NCBI GenBank assembly: GCA_012520575.1
Contig: JAAYOB010000017.1
Coordinates: forward strand, 1-64,000
Direction of reading: 5' to 3'
Length of the DNA: 64,000 nt
DNA from: Candidatus Stramentimicrobium fermentans
Lineage (GTDB): Bacteria; Atribacterota; Phoenicimicrobiia; Phoenicimicrobiales; Stramentimicrobiaceae
The position numbers and the translations under genes were made by a program. This document shows positions 1-7,905 of the stretch, piece by piece. Position 1 is the stretch's first letter; every line of letters begins with the position of its first letter. Below the pieces are notes generated by a model. It ran no database searches, was not told the origin of the DNA, and saw only the letters and a list, made by a program, of their open reading frames with translations.

Positions 1-1
1 A

Positions 2-1063
2 ATCGGTAATGAGGCAATATTTACTAAAGAAAAACCGGCTCAGACCGGTCTTACCGGAATGGATCTGGTACGGTTAGGATTGGAGAGGAGCCGTTCGGCT
101 CGGGAGGCCCTGGATACCATTATCAAATTATTAGAGGAGTATGGGCAGGGAGGAAGTTGCGGTTATAGATACAAGCTATATTATATGAACAGCTTTATTA
201 TCGCTGATAAGAAAGAAGCGTTTGTCTTGGAAACGGTAAAAAGATGGTGGGCTTGGAAGAGGGTTAAAGATACCTGGAGTATATCTAATGTCATTTCTTT
301 GAGACGGGATTATGACGAATGTTCAGCCGGATTGATAAAAAATGCCGTTGAGAAGGGCTATTGTAAGAGTGACAATGATTTTGACTTCAGAGAATGTTAT
401 TCCGATAAATTTATGACCTGGGCGGCAAAGGGAAGAGAAAGAGAAAAACGTTCCCGGGAGCTGCTCTCTCGACAGGATAAAAAGCTTAACCTGCAGGATT
501 TCACCGGTATTCTTAGAGACCATGGAGAGAATTGTGATAACCAAAAGTGGTCACCGGACAAGAGCGGGGCTACTTTGTGCCTGCATTCTAAAGATCCGTT
601 AACCAACAGAACTCAATCGGTATGTTCTATGGTCGCTGAACTCAATCCGGAGAATAACTTCTATCTTACCACCGGGGCTTCTAACCCCTGCCTTAGCCCT
701 TTCTTCCCGATTTTTACTAAAGATACCGGGGTACCGGAAGGCTATCGGGAGGGCGGAGAATTATATAATCCGGAATCGTTCTGGTGGCAATGTGAGAAAT
801 ATCATCGCCTTGCTTTATGGTGTTTTCCCGATGCTCTATCTCAAATAAGTCCGTTATACAGGGATTTTGAAGGTAAAATAATAGACAGATTAAAAAAGAA
901 TAACTTCACAGCCAATCAGAAAGAGATTGATGGATATTTTAAAGAGGTAAGGGAAATGATTTCAGGGTGGGGTGGGCGGCTGGAAGGAGTTATTCCGGAA
1001 AAGACCAATTGGCTTTATCGCTATTACTGGCAAAGATATAATAAGTTAAACAGAATTACCTAA
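2..1063 (+). CDS. Secernin / peptidase C69-family protein, 5' end outside window
   Basis: The reading frame is open to the window edge, so the methionine at 59 is internal: the frame upstream of it reads IGNEAIFT...GLTGMDLVRLGLER, as in secernins and C69 dipeptidases. Those families are N-terminal-nucleophile hydrolases whose catalytic Cys sits at the mature N-terminus, which is missing here. Other family signatures are an EYGQGG segment early on and TTGASNPCLSPFFP in the second half, close to the TPNPCLS segment of secernins. The protein probably cleaves amide bonds of small peptides or acyl amino acids; the substrate cannot be told from sequence. It lies 550 nt upstream of an amino acid importer and would fit peptide use. 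Family assignment is fairly secure, activity is not. Confidence 0.7.
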   Translation: MGNEAIFTKEKPAQTGLTGMDLVRLGLERSRSAREALDTIIKLLEEYGQGGSCGYRYKLYYMNSFIIADKKEAFVLETVKRWWAWKRVKDTWSISNVISLRRDYDECSAGLIKNAVEKGYCKSDNDFDFRECYSDKFMTWAAKGREREKRSRELLSRQDKKLNLQDFTGILRDHGENCDNQKWSPDKSGATLCLHSKDPLTNRTQSVCSMVAELNPENNFYLTTGASNPCLSPFFPIFTKDTGVPEGYREGGELYNPESFWWQCEKYHRLALWCFPDALSQISPLYRDFEGKIIDRLKKNNFTANQKEIDGYFKEVREMISGWGGRLEGVIPEKTNWLYRYYWQRYNKLNRIT

Positions 1064-1109
1064 ACTCAAATCAAAAAGGAAAAATGAAAGGATTAACAGG
1101 AGAGGTAAT

Positions 1110-1348
1110 ATGTTAGAAATAGCGGAAGAGTTAAGAGCTGCCCTTCAGAGGTATAATGATGGAAGATGGAGAGGGTTGCTATCTCTGTTATTTCCTATGG
1201 ACAGGATAACTGCACTGAGATGAAAGAGAGTACCGATAGAGTTCTTTATACAGTATATGATATGCGCTACCCGGAATTGAGGGAATCTATAATGCACGAC
1301 GAACATTTTAATAATATTGCCCGCTATATGAACTTGGCAGCACCCTAA
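1110..1348 (+). pseudogene. Possible small gene broken by a frameshift
   Basis: An ATG at 1110, 7 nt after AGGAGAGG, opens a 37-codon frame (MLEIAEELRAALQRY...) that stops at 1223. A second frame (ATG 1166, 60 aa, stop 1346-1348) overlaps it and continues in a protein-like way. The layout suggests one short protein split by a -1/+1 shift near 1165-1200. I recognise no family. It could equally be non-coding sequence with chance frames. Confidence 0.22.
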
Positions 1349-1401
1349 GCACAAATAGCAGAATTAGAAGTACTCCCCTTGTAAATATATATTTTTTCTC
1401 T

Positions 1402-1430
1402 TTAAATTATAGTAGAACATATGCTATAAT
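1402..1430 (+). promoter_or_regulatory. Candidate promoter of the liv operon
   Basis: TATAAT at 1425-1430 with a 17-nt spacer to a poor -35 (TTAAAT, 1402-1407). It is placed about 185 nt upstream of livK, which leaves room for a long leader containing the extended Shine-Dalgarno at 1511. The -35 is weak, so this is tentative. Confidence 0.25.
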
Positions 1431-1510
1431 CAAAAAATATAACAAATCTTCAAATTATCAATAATAAGCTACTATTGTTCTTCCGGTTTCAACTTATTGA
1501 TGAAATAGAA

Positions 1511-1521
1511 GGGAGGTGGTC
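1511..1521 (+). promoter_or_regulatory. Extended Shine-Dalgarno in the livK leader, remote from the start codon
   Basis: GGGAGGTGGTC is nearly a full complement of the 16S rRNA 3' end but lies 95 nt before the livK ATG, which has its own AAAGGAGA. It may be a stand-by or mRNA-stabilising (STAB-SD-like) ribosome site, or it may serve the short frame that ends on the livK start. Similar sites precede the binding-protein genes at 15279 and 39738. Confidence 0.35.
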
Positions 1522-1542
1522 ATAACAAATAAAACGGGAAGA

Positions 1543-1620
1543 ATGAATAGATTTTTTTGCTTATTTTATGATTTTGGTTTTGCTAAAATTATTTTAAAAA
1601 ATAAAGGAGATAAAAAATGA
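1543..1620 (+). CDS. Possible 25-codon leader ORF overlapping the livK start
   Basis: ATG at 1543 opens a 25-residue frame (MNRFFCLFYDFGF...) whose TGA overlaps the livK ATG as ATGA, the usual geometry of translational coupling. In the same frame the strong Shine-Dalgarno at 1511 is followed at once by ATA (1522), not a normal start. The A+T-rich content makes chance plausible. Confidence 0.22.
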   Translation: MNRFFCLFYDFGFAKIILKNKGDKK

Positions 1621-2780
1621 ATTTATTCAAAAAACTCGGCATTACTTTGCTGCTGATTTCCCTGGTTTTAAGCATAAGCGCACCAGCCGCATTTGCCTTT
1701 GATACCATTAAGATCGGTTCCCTGGTAGCGCTTACCGGAGACTGGGCGGCTTATGGACAGACCGAGGAGAGATCCGGCCAATTAGCCGTTGATGAGATCA
1801 ATGCGGCAGGCGGGGTCCTGGGCAAGCAGGTAGAACTAGTGGTATATGATTTTCGGACCAGGGAAGAAGATGCCGTTAATGCAGTTCGACGTATGATTGA
1901 GGTAGATAAGGTTGTTGCTATAGTAGGTGCCAATGGCAGCGGTATAAATAATGCTACAAAATCCGTAGTTAATGCACTTAAAGTTCCTCAGTTGGGAACT
2001 GTGTCAACCAATCCGGATGTTACCGTAGACCCCAACACCGGGAAAGCCTATCCCTATTCTTTCCGAATCTGCTTTACTGATCCCTATCAGGGAAAACTAA
2101 TCGCCTTTTTTGCGGCTAACAATCTGGAGAGAATGAATGCTGCTATCCTTTATGATATCGGAAGCGATTATTCCCATGGTCTTCGTGAATTCTTCATTGA
2201 AAATTATGAAAATTATGGTGGTAATATTGTAGCAGACCTGGCTTTCCGAGCAGGAACAGATGTGGATTTTCGTGCTCAGCTTACCGAGATTAAAGATAAA
2301 AAAGCCGATGTGCTGATTCTTCCCGATATGGGCAAAGAGATGGCTCTTATCATGAAACAGGCACGTGAATTGGGCATGGATGATATCATATTTGTAGGCG
2401 GAGACGGTTATGGTGAATTTATGTGGGAGATTGCCGGAGATGCTATGGAAAACTCCTATTGGATTAACCATGTGGCACCCGAAGACCCGGCTATGGCTCC
2501 TTTCTTTGCTGCTTATAAAGAAAAATACAAAGATGAATGTAAAGAGTTTACCAACGGAATTTTGGCTTATGACGGTGTCTATCTGTTAGTCGATGCTATC
2601 CGACGCGCCGGTTCCGAAGACCCAACCGCTATCGCAGAAGCCTTGGCGGCCAGTGATCATGTACAACTTCACCATGCCGTTATTACTATGGATGAGTTCC
2701 ATAATCCCAAGGATAAAGAAGGAATAGTATTGATTGCCAAAGAGGGGAGAGGGCAATTCTTTACCAAGATACAGCCCTAA
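1617..2780 (+). CDS. livK: Branched-chain amino acid ABC transporter, periplasmic binding protein
   Basis: 387 aa. A Sec signal peptide (residues 1-28, hydrophobic core then PAAFAF) is followed by a type I periplasmic binding fold of the LivK/Peripla_BP_6 family: IKIGSLVALTGDWAAYG at the mature N-terminus, AVDEINAAGGVLGK in the first lobe, VAIVGANGSG in the ligand cleft and a C-terminal GILAYDGVYLLVDAI helix. No lipobox Cys is present, so the protein should be soluble in a periplasm. AAAGGAGA sits 6 nt before the ATG. The gene heads livKHMGF and is separated from livH by a terminator-like hairpin, which should keep the binding protein in excess over the permease. The ligand could be leucine/isoleucine/valine or another amide-type compound; the fold alone does not decide. 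Confidence 0.9.
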   Translation: MNLFKKLGITLLLISLVLSISAPAAFAFDTIKIGSLVALTGDWAAYGQTEERSGQLAVDEINAAGGVLGKQVELVVYDFRTREEDAVNAVRRMIEVDKVVAIVGANGSGINNATKSVVNALKVPQLGTVSTNPDVTVDPNTGKAYPYSFRICFTDPYQGKLIAFFAANNLERMNAAILYDIGSDYSHGLREFFIENYENYGGNIVADLAFRAGTDVDFRAQLTEIKDKKADVLILPDMGKEMALIMKQARELGMDDIIFVGGDGYGEFMWEIAGDAMENSYWINHVAPEDPAMAPFFAAYKEKYKDECKEFTNGILAYDGVYLLVDAIRRAGSEDPTAIAEALAASDHVQLHHAVITMDEFHNPKDKEGIVLIAKEGRGQFFTKIQP

Positions 2781-2827
2781 CTTATCCTATTATCTTGCGT
2801 ATTATGTGTGAAAGCTGATTATTTTTA

Positions 2828-2860
2828 ACGGGCACGAAGGGATGGTTTGTGCCCGTTTTT
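2828..2860 (+). terminator. Hairpin plus T-run between livK and livH
   Basis: ACGGGCAC (2828-2835) pairs perfectly with GTGCCCGT (2849-2856), followed by TTTTT through 2860: an intrinsic terminator. Lying between livK and livH, it probably terminates part of the transcripts and protects the livK message. The upstream in-frame GTG of livH (2849) falls inside the stem, which argues against it as a start. Confidence 0.75.
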
Positions 2861-2881
2861 AATATAGAAAGAGGTGAGAGC

Positions 2882-3763
2882 TTGGGAATTTTAATACAGC
2901 AGATCATAAATGGTCTATCTCTGGGTTCAGTCTATGCGCTTATTGCAGTCGGCTACTCTCTGGTCTACTCCATTCTTATGTTCTCCAATTTTGCCCATGG
3001 CGGTTTTTTAGTCATAGGGGGATATATCTGCTACTTTGTACTTAAAGATATGGGCGCCGGGATATTAATAGCCGGCTTCTTATCCCTGCTCGGTGCAGGA
3101 GCTGCTGCAATCCTGACCGAAAGACTGGCTTATAAACCAATTAGAGAAAAAACCAACAACACCCTTTATCTTTTAATTGCTTCAATGGGAATGAGTATTG
3201 TAATTGAAAATATATTTGTAGTTACTATAGGCGGAAGATTCCGTGCATTGCCGGATATAATACCTACTACCCCGATTCACCTATCCGGTATGGCTACCAT
3301 CAGTGCCTTTGACCTCATTTCTCTCTTAGCGGCGGTAGTCTTTTTGAGTATATTACAGTTAATACTGGTGAAAACCAAATGGGGTTTAGCCATCAGGGCT
3401 GCTGCCTATAATCTGAGAATCGCCAGTCTGATGGGAGTCAATGTTAACCTGCTCATATCCCTTACCTTTTTTATTGCCGGTACATTGGCTTCAGTGGGGG
3501 GAATCTTTCTGGCAGTTAGATATACTCTTTACCCACAGTTGGGAGGTATCACCATTAAAGCCTTTGTGGCGGCAGTGATAGGAGGGTTGGGCTCTCTGCC
3601 CGGAGCCGTGGTGGGCAGTATTATATTGGGGCTGGCAGAGATGTTGACCGCCGGTTTTATTTCCAGTCAATTACGTGACTTAGTGGTATTTTTCTTTCTG
3701 GTTATTACTCTGTTGGTTCGTCCTCAGGGACTGTTTGGCAAAGATGTCGGCGAGAAAGTTTAA
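2882..3763 (+). CDS. livH: Branched-chain amino acid ABC transporter permease
   Basis: Membrane subunit of the LivH family, 293 aa from the TTG at 2882. That start is preceded by AGAGGTGAG and begins directly at the conserved ILIQQIINGLSLGSVYALIAVGYSLVY segment (written here as its key residues: NGLSLGS, ALIAVGY). Repeated hydrophobic helices, a SNFAHGGF loop and the C-terminal AAVIGGLGSLPGAVVGS motif are typical; RPQGLFG closes the protein. It forms the translocation pore with LivM and is driven by LivG and LivF. livM follows after 12 nt. Confidence 0.9.
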   Translation: MGILIQQIINGLSLGSVYALIAVGYSLVYSILMFSNFAHGGFLVIGGYICYFVLKDMGAGILIAGFLSLLGAGAAAILTERLAYKPIREKTNNTLYLLIASMGMSIVIENIFVVTIGGRFRALPDIIPTTPIHLSGMATISAFDLISLLAAVVFLSILQLILVKTKWGLAIRAAAYNLRIASLMGVNVNLLISLTFFIAGTLASVGGIFLAVRYTLYPQLGGITIKAFVAAVIGGLGSLPGAVVGSIILGLAEMLTAGFISSQLRDLVVFFFLVITLLVRPQGLFGKDVGEKV

Positions 3764-3775
3764 GGAGGCCAATCT

Positions 3776-4663
3776 ATGTCTGCTTATACCGAAGGAATTA
3801 TTTGTGTACTCTGCATTAATGCTATTGCTGTAATGGGAGTTTCTCTGGTTACCGGTTATACGGGGATTTTCAGCCTGGGGCATGCCGGATATATGGCGAT
3901 AGGGGCATACACAGCAGCTATCCTTACCGCAAGATATAGTTTTTATTTTATTCCCGCAATAGTGGCAGGGGGTTTATTGGCAGCCCTGATAGCTTATATA
4001 ATAGGTGTCCCTACTCTCAAGCTAGTGGGAGATTATTATGCCATTGCCTCCATCGGTTTGGGTGAAGCCATTCGCTTAATCTTAGAAAATGGCGGAACTT
4101 TCACCCGAGGGGCAAGAGGATTTCCCGGGATACCGAATTATACCAATTTAACTGTGGCGGTCTGTTCTTTTGTTATTATGGCTTTTTTAATGTTTAATCT
4201 TATCAATGGCAGATTCGGTAGGGCTTTTAAGGCCTGCCGCGATGATTATATTGCTGCCTCTCTATTAGGTTATAATACCGCTAAATATCGTATTTTGAGT
4301 CTGGTTATATCGGGTTTTTATTGTGGAGTAGCGGGAGCCTTACTGGGAGGATTTCTTTTGTATATTAAACCGCTTATGTTTGATATGATGAAATCTACCG
4401 AGCTCACCTCGGTGGTGGTCTTTGGGGGGTTAGGCTCTATGTCGGGCACCTTGTTGGGAATGGTTATAATAACCTTAATTACAGAGGTTTTTCGTCCCAT
4501 ATCTCAGTATCGTATGCTGATCTATGGAGCAATTTTAGTCATTATTATGGTTCTTCGCCCAGAGGGAATTATGGGACAATATGAGTTTGGTCCCGGCATG
4601 TTCAAGGCGATAAAAGAAAAATTTAAAGGCGACCATTATTCTGAAGAGGGCAGGAAAGTGTGA
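3776..4663 (+). CDS. livM: Branched-chain amino acid ABC transporter permease
   Basis: 295 aa, about eight hydrophobic helices. The FSLGHAGYMAIGAYTAA segment near the N-terminus, TRGARGFPGIP mid-protein and FGGLGSMSGTLLG near the C-terminus mark the LivM permease family, and RPEGIMGQYE ends it. It lacks the long N-terminal extension of proteobacterial LivM, as is common outside that phylum. AAGGAGGCC lies before the ATG. The TGA overlaps the ATG of livG (TGATG), so the two are translationally coupled. Partner of LivH in the pore. Confidence 0.9.
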   Translation: MSAYTEGIICVLCINAIAVMGVSLVTGYTGIFSLGHAGYMAIGAYTAAILTARYSFYFIPAIVAGGLLAALIAYIIGVPTLKLVGDYYAIASIGLGEAIRLILENGGTFTRGARGFPGIPNYTNLTVAVCSFVIMAFLMFNLINGRFGRAFKACRDDYIAASLLGYNTAKYRILSLVISGFYCGVAGALLGGFLLYIKPLMFDMMKSTELTSVVVFGGLGSMSGTLLGMVIITLITEVFRPISQYRMLIYGAILVIIMVLRPEGIMGQYEFGPGMFKAIKEKFKGDHYSEEGRKV

Positions 4664-5439
4664 TGGCAAAAAAATCCAATCAGAATGTTTTACAATTAGA
4701 AAACCTAACTAAATATTTCGGTGGAGTGCCGGCAGTAAATGATATCAGTTTTTCTATAGAGGAAGGAAAGTTAGCAGGACTTATCGGTCCCAACGGTGCC
4801 GGTAAGACTACCATATTTAATCTTATAACCGGAGTATATCCTCCCGATAGCGGAAAAATATTATTCTGGGGTGAAGATATTACCTATTTAAAAACTTACC
4901 AGGCTATTGGCAGAAATATGGCCAGGACTTTTCAAAATCTTAGACTCTTTCCCCATTCTACCGCCTTGGAGAATGTAATGGTAGCCCTACAGCAGCACCA
5001 TTCTTATTCTTTTATTGAGGCTATTACTCATTTGGGTGGGTGGGGCAAGAAAGAGAGAGAAATTAAAGCAAAGAGTATGGATATTTTGGATAGAGTGGGC
5101 TTGGCGGATAGGGCTAATCAGAAAGCCAGGACTCTTCCTTATGGTATGCAGCGCAGACTGGAGATTGCCCGGGCGCTGGCCTTGGAGCCCAAATTTTTAT
5201 TTCTGGATGAACCTGCTGCCGGAATGAATCCGGAAGAGGTTAATGCTTTAAATACTCTTATTCTTGGTATCCATAAAGAATTAAAATTTACCATACTGGT
5301 AATTGAGCACCATATGGATTTAGTTATGGAAATCTGTTCTCATATTATCTGTATGAACTTTGGTACCAAGATTGCGGAAGGCAATCCAATGGAGATTCAG
5401 AGCCATCCTGAAGTTCTAAAGGCATATCTGGGTGAATAG
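4663..5439 (+). CDS. livG: Branched-chain amino acid ABC transporter ATP-binding protein
   Basis: ABC ATPase of the LivG type. Walker A GPNGAGKTT at about residues 42-50, Q-loop TFQNLRLF, the LivG-style signature LPYGMQRRLEIARAL in place of LSGGQ, Walker B FLFLDEP followed by AAGMNPEE, and switch His in EHHMDLV. I chose the ATG that overlaps the livM stop codon; a GTG one codon earlier is possible. Cytoplasmic, pairs with LivF to energise LivHM. Confidence 0.92.
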   Translation: MAKKSNQNVLQLENLTKYFGGVPAVNDISFSIEEGKLAGLIGPNGAGKTTIFNLITGVYPPDSGKILFWGEDITYLKTYQAIGRNMARTFQNLRLFPHSTALENVMVALQQHHSYSFIEAITHLGGWGKKEREIKAKSMDILDRVGLADRANQKARTLPYGMQRRLEIARALALEPKFLFLDEPAAGMNPEEVNALNTLILGIHKELKFTILVIEHHMDLVMEICSHIICMNFGTKIAEGNPMEIQSHPEVLKAYLGE

Positions 5440-5453
5440 GAGGGTGAATGGTG

Positions 5454-6197
5454 ATGAATGAGCGGCCAATACTGGAAATTAAAGACCTCCATGTCAGTTA
5501 TGGAGCAATTAAAGCATTAAATAATGTCTCTCTCTATATTGAAGAAGGGGAAATTGTCAGTGTCATCGGGTCTAATGGGGCGGGTAAATCAACCCTTATG
5601 CAGGCTATTATGGGGTTGGTTCCCCGTGAACGTGGTGAAATTTTCTTAAAAGGAGAACCTTTAGCCAGAAAAAGTTATCAGGTAATTAACCAGGGCATTA
5701 CCCTTACTCCTGAAGGGAGACAGGTTTTTGCCCCACTTACCGTCTATGAGAATTTAATGATGGGCGCTTTTTCCAGGAAAGATAGGGATAAGCTGGAAGA
5801 GGATATGAACTGGATATTTTCTCTTTTTCCGATTCTAAAAGAACGGCAACAACAGTATGCGGGAACCCTCTCCGGTGGAGAGCAGCAGATGTTAGCAATA
5901 GCCAGGTCTTTAATGTCCAGACCAAAAATACTCTTGCTGGATGAACCGTCCCTGGGGCTGGCGCCAATTATCATTAAGGATATATTTGAGGAACTGCGTA
6001 GAATTAACGCGGAAAAAGTTACTATTCTGCTGGTAGAACAGAATGCCCGGCAGGCATTAAAACTTTCCCACAGAGTTTATGTGATTCAGACCGGCAATAT
6101 CATTCTGCAGGGAGATTCTAAGGAGTTACTATCCCACCCTGATGTTGAGGCCGCCTATCTCGGTTTAAGAAAAAAATCTGCCATTCCCTGTGATTGA
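5454..6197 (+). CDS. livF: Branched-chain amino acid ABC transporter ATP-binding protein
   Basis: 247 aa from the ATG at 5454. AGGAGGG at 5438-5444 is spaced 9 nt from it; the in-frame ATG 5448 and GTG 5451 are closer than usual. Walker A GSNGAGKST, Q-loop TPEGRQVF (the LivF-type EGR motif), signature LSGGEQQMLAIARSL, Walker B ILLLDEPSLGLAP and VEQNARQAL. Last gene of the liv operon; 180 nt of A+T-rich sequence with no strong terminator follows. Confidence 0.92.
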   Translation: MNERPILEIKDLHVSYGAIKALNNVSLYIEEGEIVSVIGSNGAGKSTLMQAIMGLVPRERGEIFLKGEPLARKSYQVINQGITLTPEGRQVFAPLTVYENLMMGAFSRKDRDKLEEDMNWIFSLFPILKERQQQYAGTLSGGEQQMLAIARSLMSRPKILLLDEPSLGLAPIIIKDIFEELRRINAEKVTILLVEQNARQALKLSHRVYVIQTGNIILQGDSKELLSHPDVEAAYLGLRKKSAIPCD

Positions 6198-6377
6198 GTT
6201 AAAATACATAGTGCGGATTAAATTAAATCAAAATATCTGTAGAATTTCTAATCAACCGTTAAAATTGATAATCGGTTTTAAATAAATCGGTTAAATTTCT
6301 TTCTTTATGAGCAGTATGGAACCCATTGTTATATAAAATAAATATTCTATTTGGAAAAATGAGGAAAGGGGAACTTA

Positions 6378-7499
6378 ATGGTAGATAAAAAGAGGTTAGT
6401 GGAATCATTCATGGAATTGGTGAAGATAGATAGTATTTCCGGAGAAGAAAAGAATTTAGCAGACTTTTTGGTAGAAAAATTGAAGGAATTGGGTTTGGAG
6501 GTTAGAGTAGACCGGGCAGGCGAGAAGGCAGAATCAGATAGTGGTAATGTTATAGCTTATTTAAGGGGAGATGCAAAAGAGGCAGTTCCTATTCTATTCT
6601 CAGCCCATATGGATACCGTTGTTCCCGGGAAAAATATTAAGCCGAAATTTGATGGAAACAAGATAACCAGTAGCGGTGACACCATTTTAGGGGCAGATGA
6701 CAAAGCTGCCATAGCTGCAATATTAGAAGCATTACGAATTATTAATGAGAACAATATTTCTCATGGTGATATTGAAATAGTCTTTTCTATTTGCGAAGAG
6801 ATAGGTTTATTAGGTGCCAAGAATCTGGATATCTCCAGTTTAAAGGCTCGGATGGCATTTGTTTTAGATTCCGGCGGGCAAGTTGGTAAGATTATCAATG
6901 AAGCACCTTACCATAATGATATAAAAATAGTTATTTATGGAAAAGCTGCTCATGCCGGAGCCAATCCCGAAGAGGGAATCAATGCCATTAAGGTCGCAGG
7001 GGTTGCCCTTTCCCGGATGGCTTTAGGCCGATTAGAAGAGGATACCACTGCCAATATAGGAATTATTTCCGGTGGCAAGGCCTCTAATATTGTTCCGGAT
7101 GAAGTGATATTAAAAGGAGAACTCAGAAGTAAAAGCGAAGAAAAATTGGAAAAGTATACCAGCGAATTAAAACAGGTAATAGAAACCACTGTTCAGGAGT
7201 TTAACGCCAGGACAGAAGTTAAAGTTGAGAGGGGATACTATGGGTATCACCTGTCCGCTGATAGCGAAGTAATAAAAACTGCTATAAAGGCAGCTGAAGA
7301 GATAGATTTAAAGCCGGTATTGCTTCCCAGTGGAGGGGGAAGCGATGCCAATGTCTTTAACAGATTAGGTTTTCCAGCAACTAATCTAGCTATAGGAATA
7401 GAGAAGGCACATACAGTTGAGGAATATATTATGGTTGACAGTCTGATCAAATCGGTTGAATATATCCTATCTATTATAAAAACCGCAGCTTCTGCATAA
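6378..7499 (+). CDS. M20-family metallopeptidase, PepT-like
   Basis: 373 aa, the length of the PepT-like branch of M20 peptidases (aminotripeptidase relatives). Two-zinc ligands are visible: H77 and D79 in SAHMDTVVPG, D107 in GADDKAA, the catalytic pair E140/E141 in CEEIGLLGA, D164 in VLDSGG, and a C-terminal His in EKAHTVEEYI. The dimerisation lid lies between about 180 and 285 and includes AHAGANPEEGINAI. Cytoplasmic, no signal peptide. AGGAAAGGGGA precedes the ATG. It probably hydrolyses short peptides, matching the adjacent amino acid importer, but it is transcribed separately after 180 nt. It could instead deacylate another amide. Confidence 0.82.
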   Translation: MVDKKRLVESFMELVKIDSISGEEKNLADFLVEKLKELGLEVRVDRAGEKAESDSGNVIAYLRGDAKEAVPILFSAHMDTVVPGKNIKPKFDGNKITSSGDTILGADDKAAIAAILEALRIINENNISHGDIEIVFSICEEIGLLGAKNLDISSLKARMAFVLDSGGQVGKIINEAPYHNDIKIVIYGKAAHAGANPEEGINAIKVAGVALSRMALGRLEEDTTANIGIISGGKASNIVPDEVILKGELRSKSEEKLEKYTSELKQVIETTVQEFNARTEVKVERGYYGYHLSADSEVIKTAIKAAEEIDLKPVLLPSGGGSDANVFNRLGFPATNLAIGIEKAHTVEEYIMVDSLIKSVEYILSIIKTAASA

Positions 7500-7675
7500 A
7501 TGTTTAAAAAAATATTTGGCATAATACTGATAAGAATCAAAATAGCAAAGATATAACGAAGCGGAAGCTTTGCAGGAGATAAGCCTTTTATGCACAAAAT
7601 CAAACAAGAACAAAAGACCGGTATGAGCCAACTGGTGGAGGTACGTCTCATCGGTTAGGTTAATTACTATTTGAA

Positions 7676-7762
7676 CTGAACGGCCGTATATCCAAAGGTA
7701 CGTACGGTGGTGTGAGAGGAGCTAAGATTTTTAGAAAATTGCATATTTATTTAGTCCCTTCA
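7676..7762 (+). mobile_element. Group II intron 3'-end relic (domains V and VI)
   Basis: CCGTAT (7684-7689) pairs with GTACGG (7702-7707). Between them lie a short capped helix ATCC/AAAG/GT and an unpaired AC (7700-7701) on the 3' side: the layout of group II intron domain V, with its 2-nt bulge. GGTGGTGTGAGAGG follows directly, as in many bacterial introns, then a helix GGA-g-CTAA (7718-7725) with TTTAGTCC (7750-7757) that would be domain VI. The AGC triad expected at the domain V base reads GGC, and no reverse transcriptase frame is seen upstream, so this is a dead remnant. The rest of the 7500-7905 gap shows no gene. Confidence 0.45.
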
Positions 7763-7905
7763 AATAGAAAAATGCTTACAACAATTGAATTTTATGGTAT
7801 ACATAATATGTATACAGTTGTAATGGGACACATTTTTTAACTGTCTATTTGTAACAACAATATCATTTTCATTTATTCAAACAGGAATTGAATCGGTTGC
7901 TATTT

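Noticed and set aside
2097-2471. 124-aa minus-strand ORF
   Set aside because: Antisense to livK; shadow frame with no independent support.
2849-2881. GTG start of livH at 2849
   Set aside because: It falls in the 3' arm of the terminator stem; TTG 2882 has its own AGAGGTGAG.
7247-7651. 134-aa minus-strand ORF
   Set aside because: Mostly antisense to the M20 peptidase C-terminus; no homology pattern and no ribosome site.
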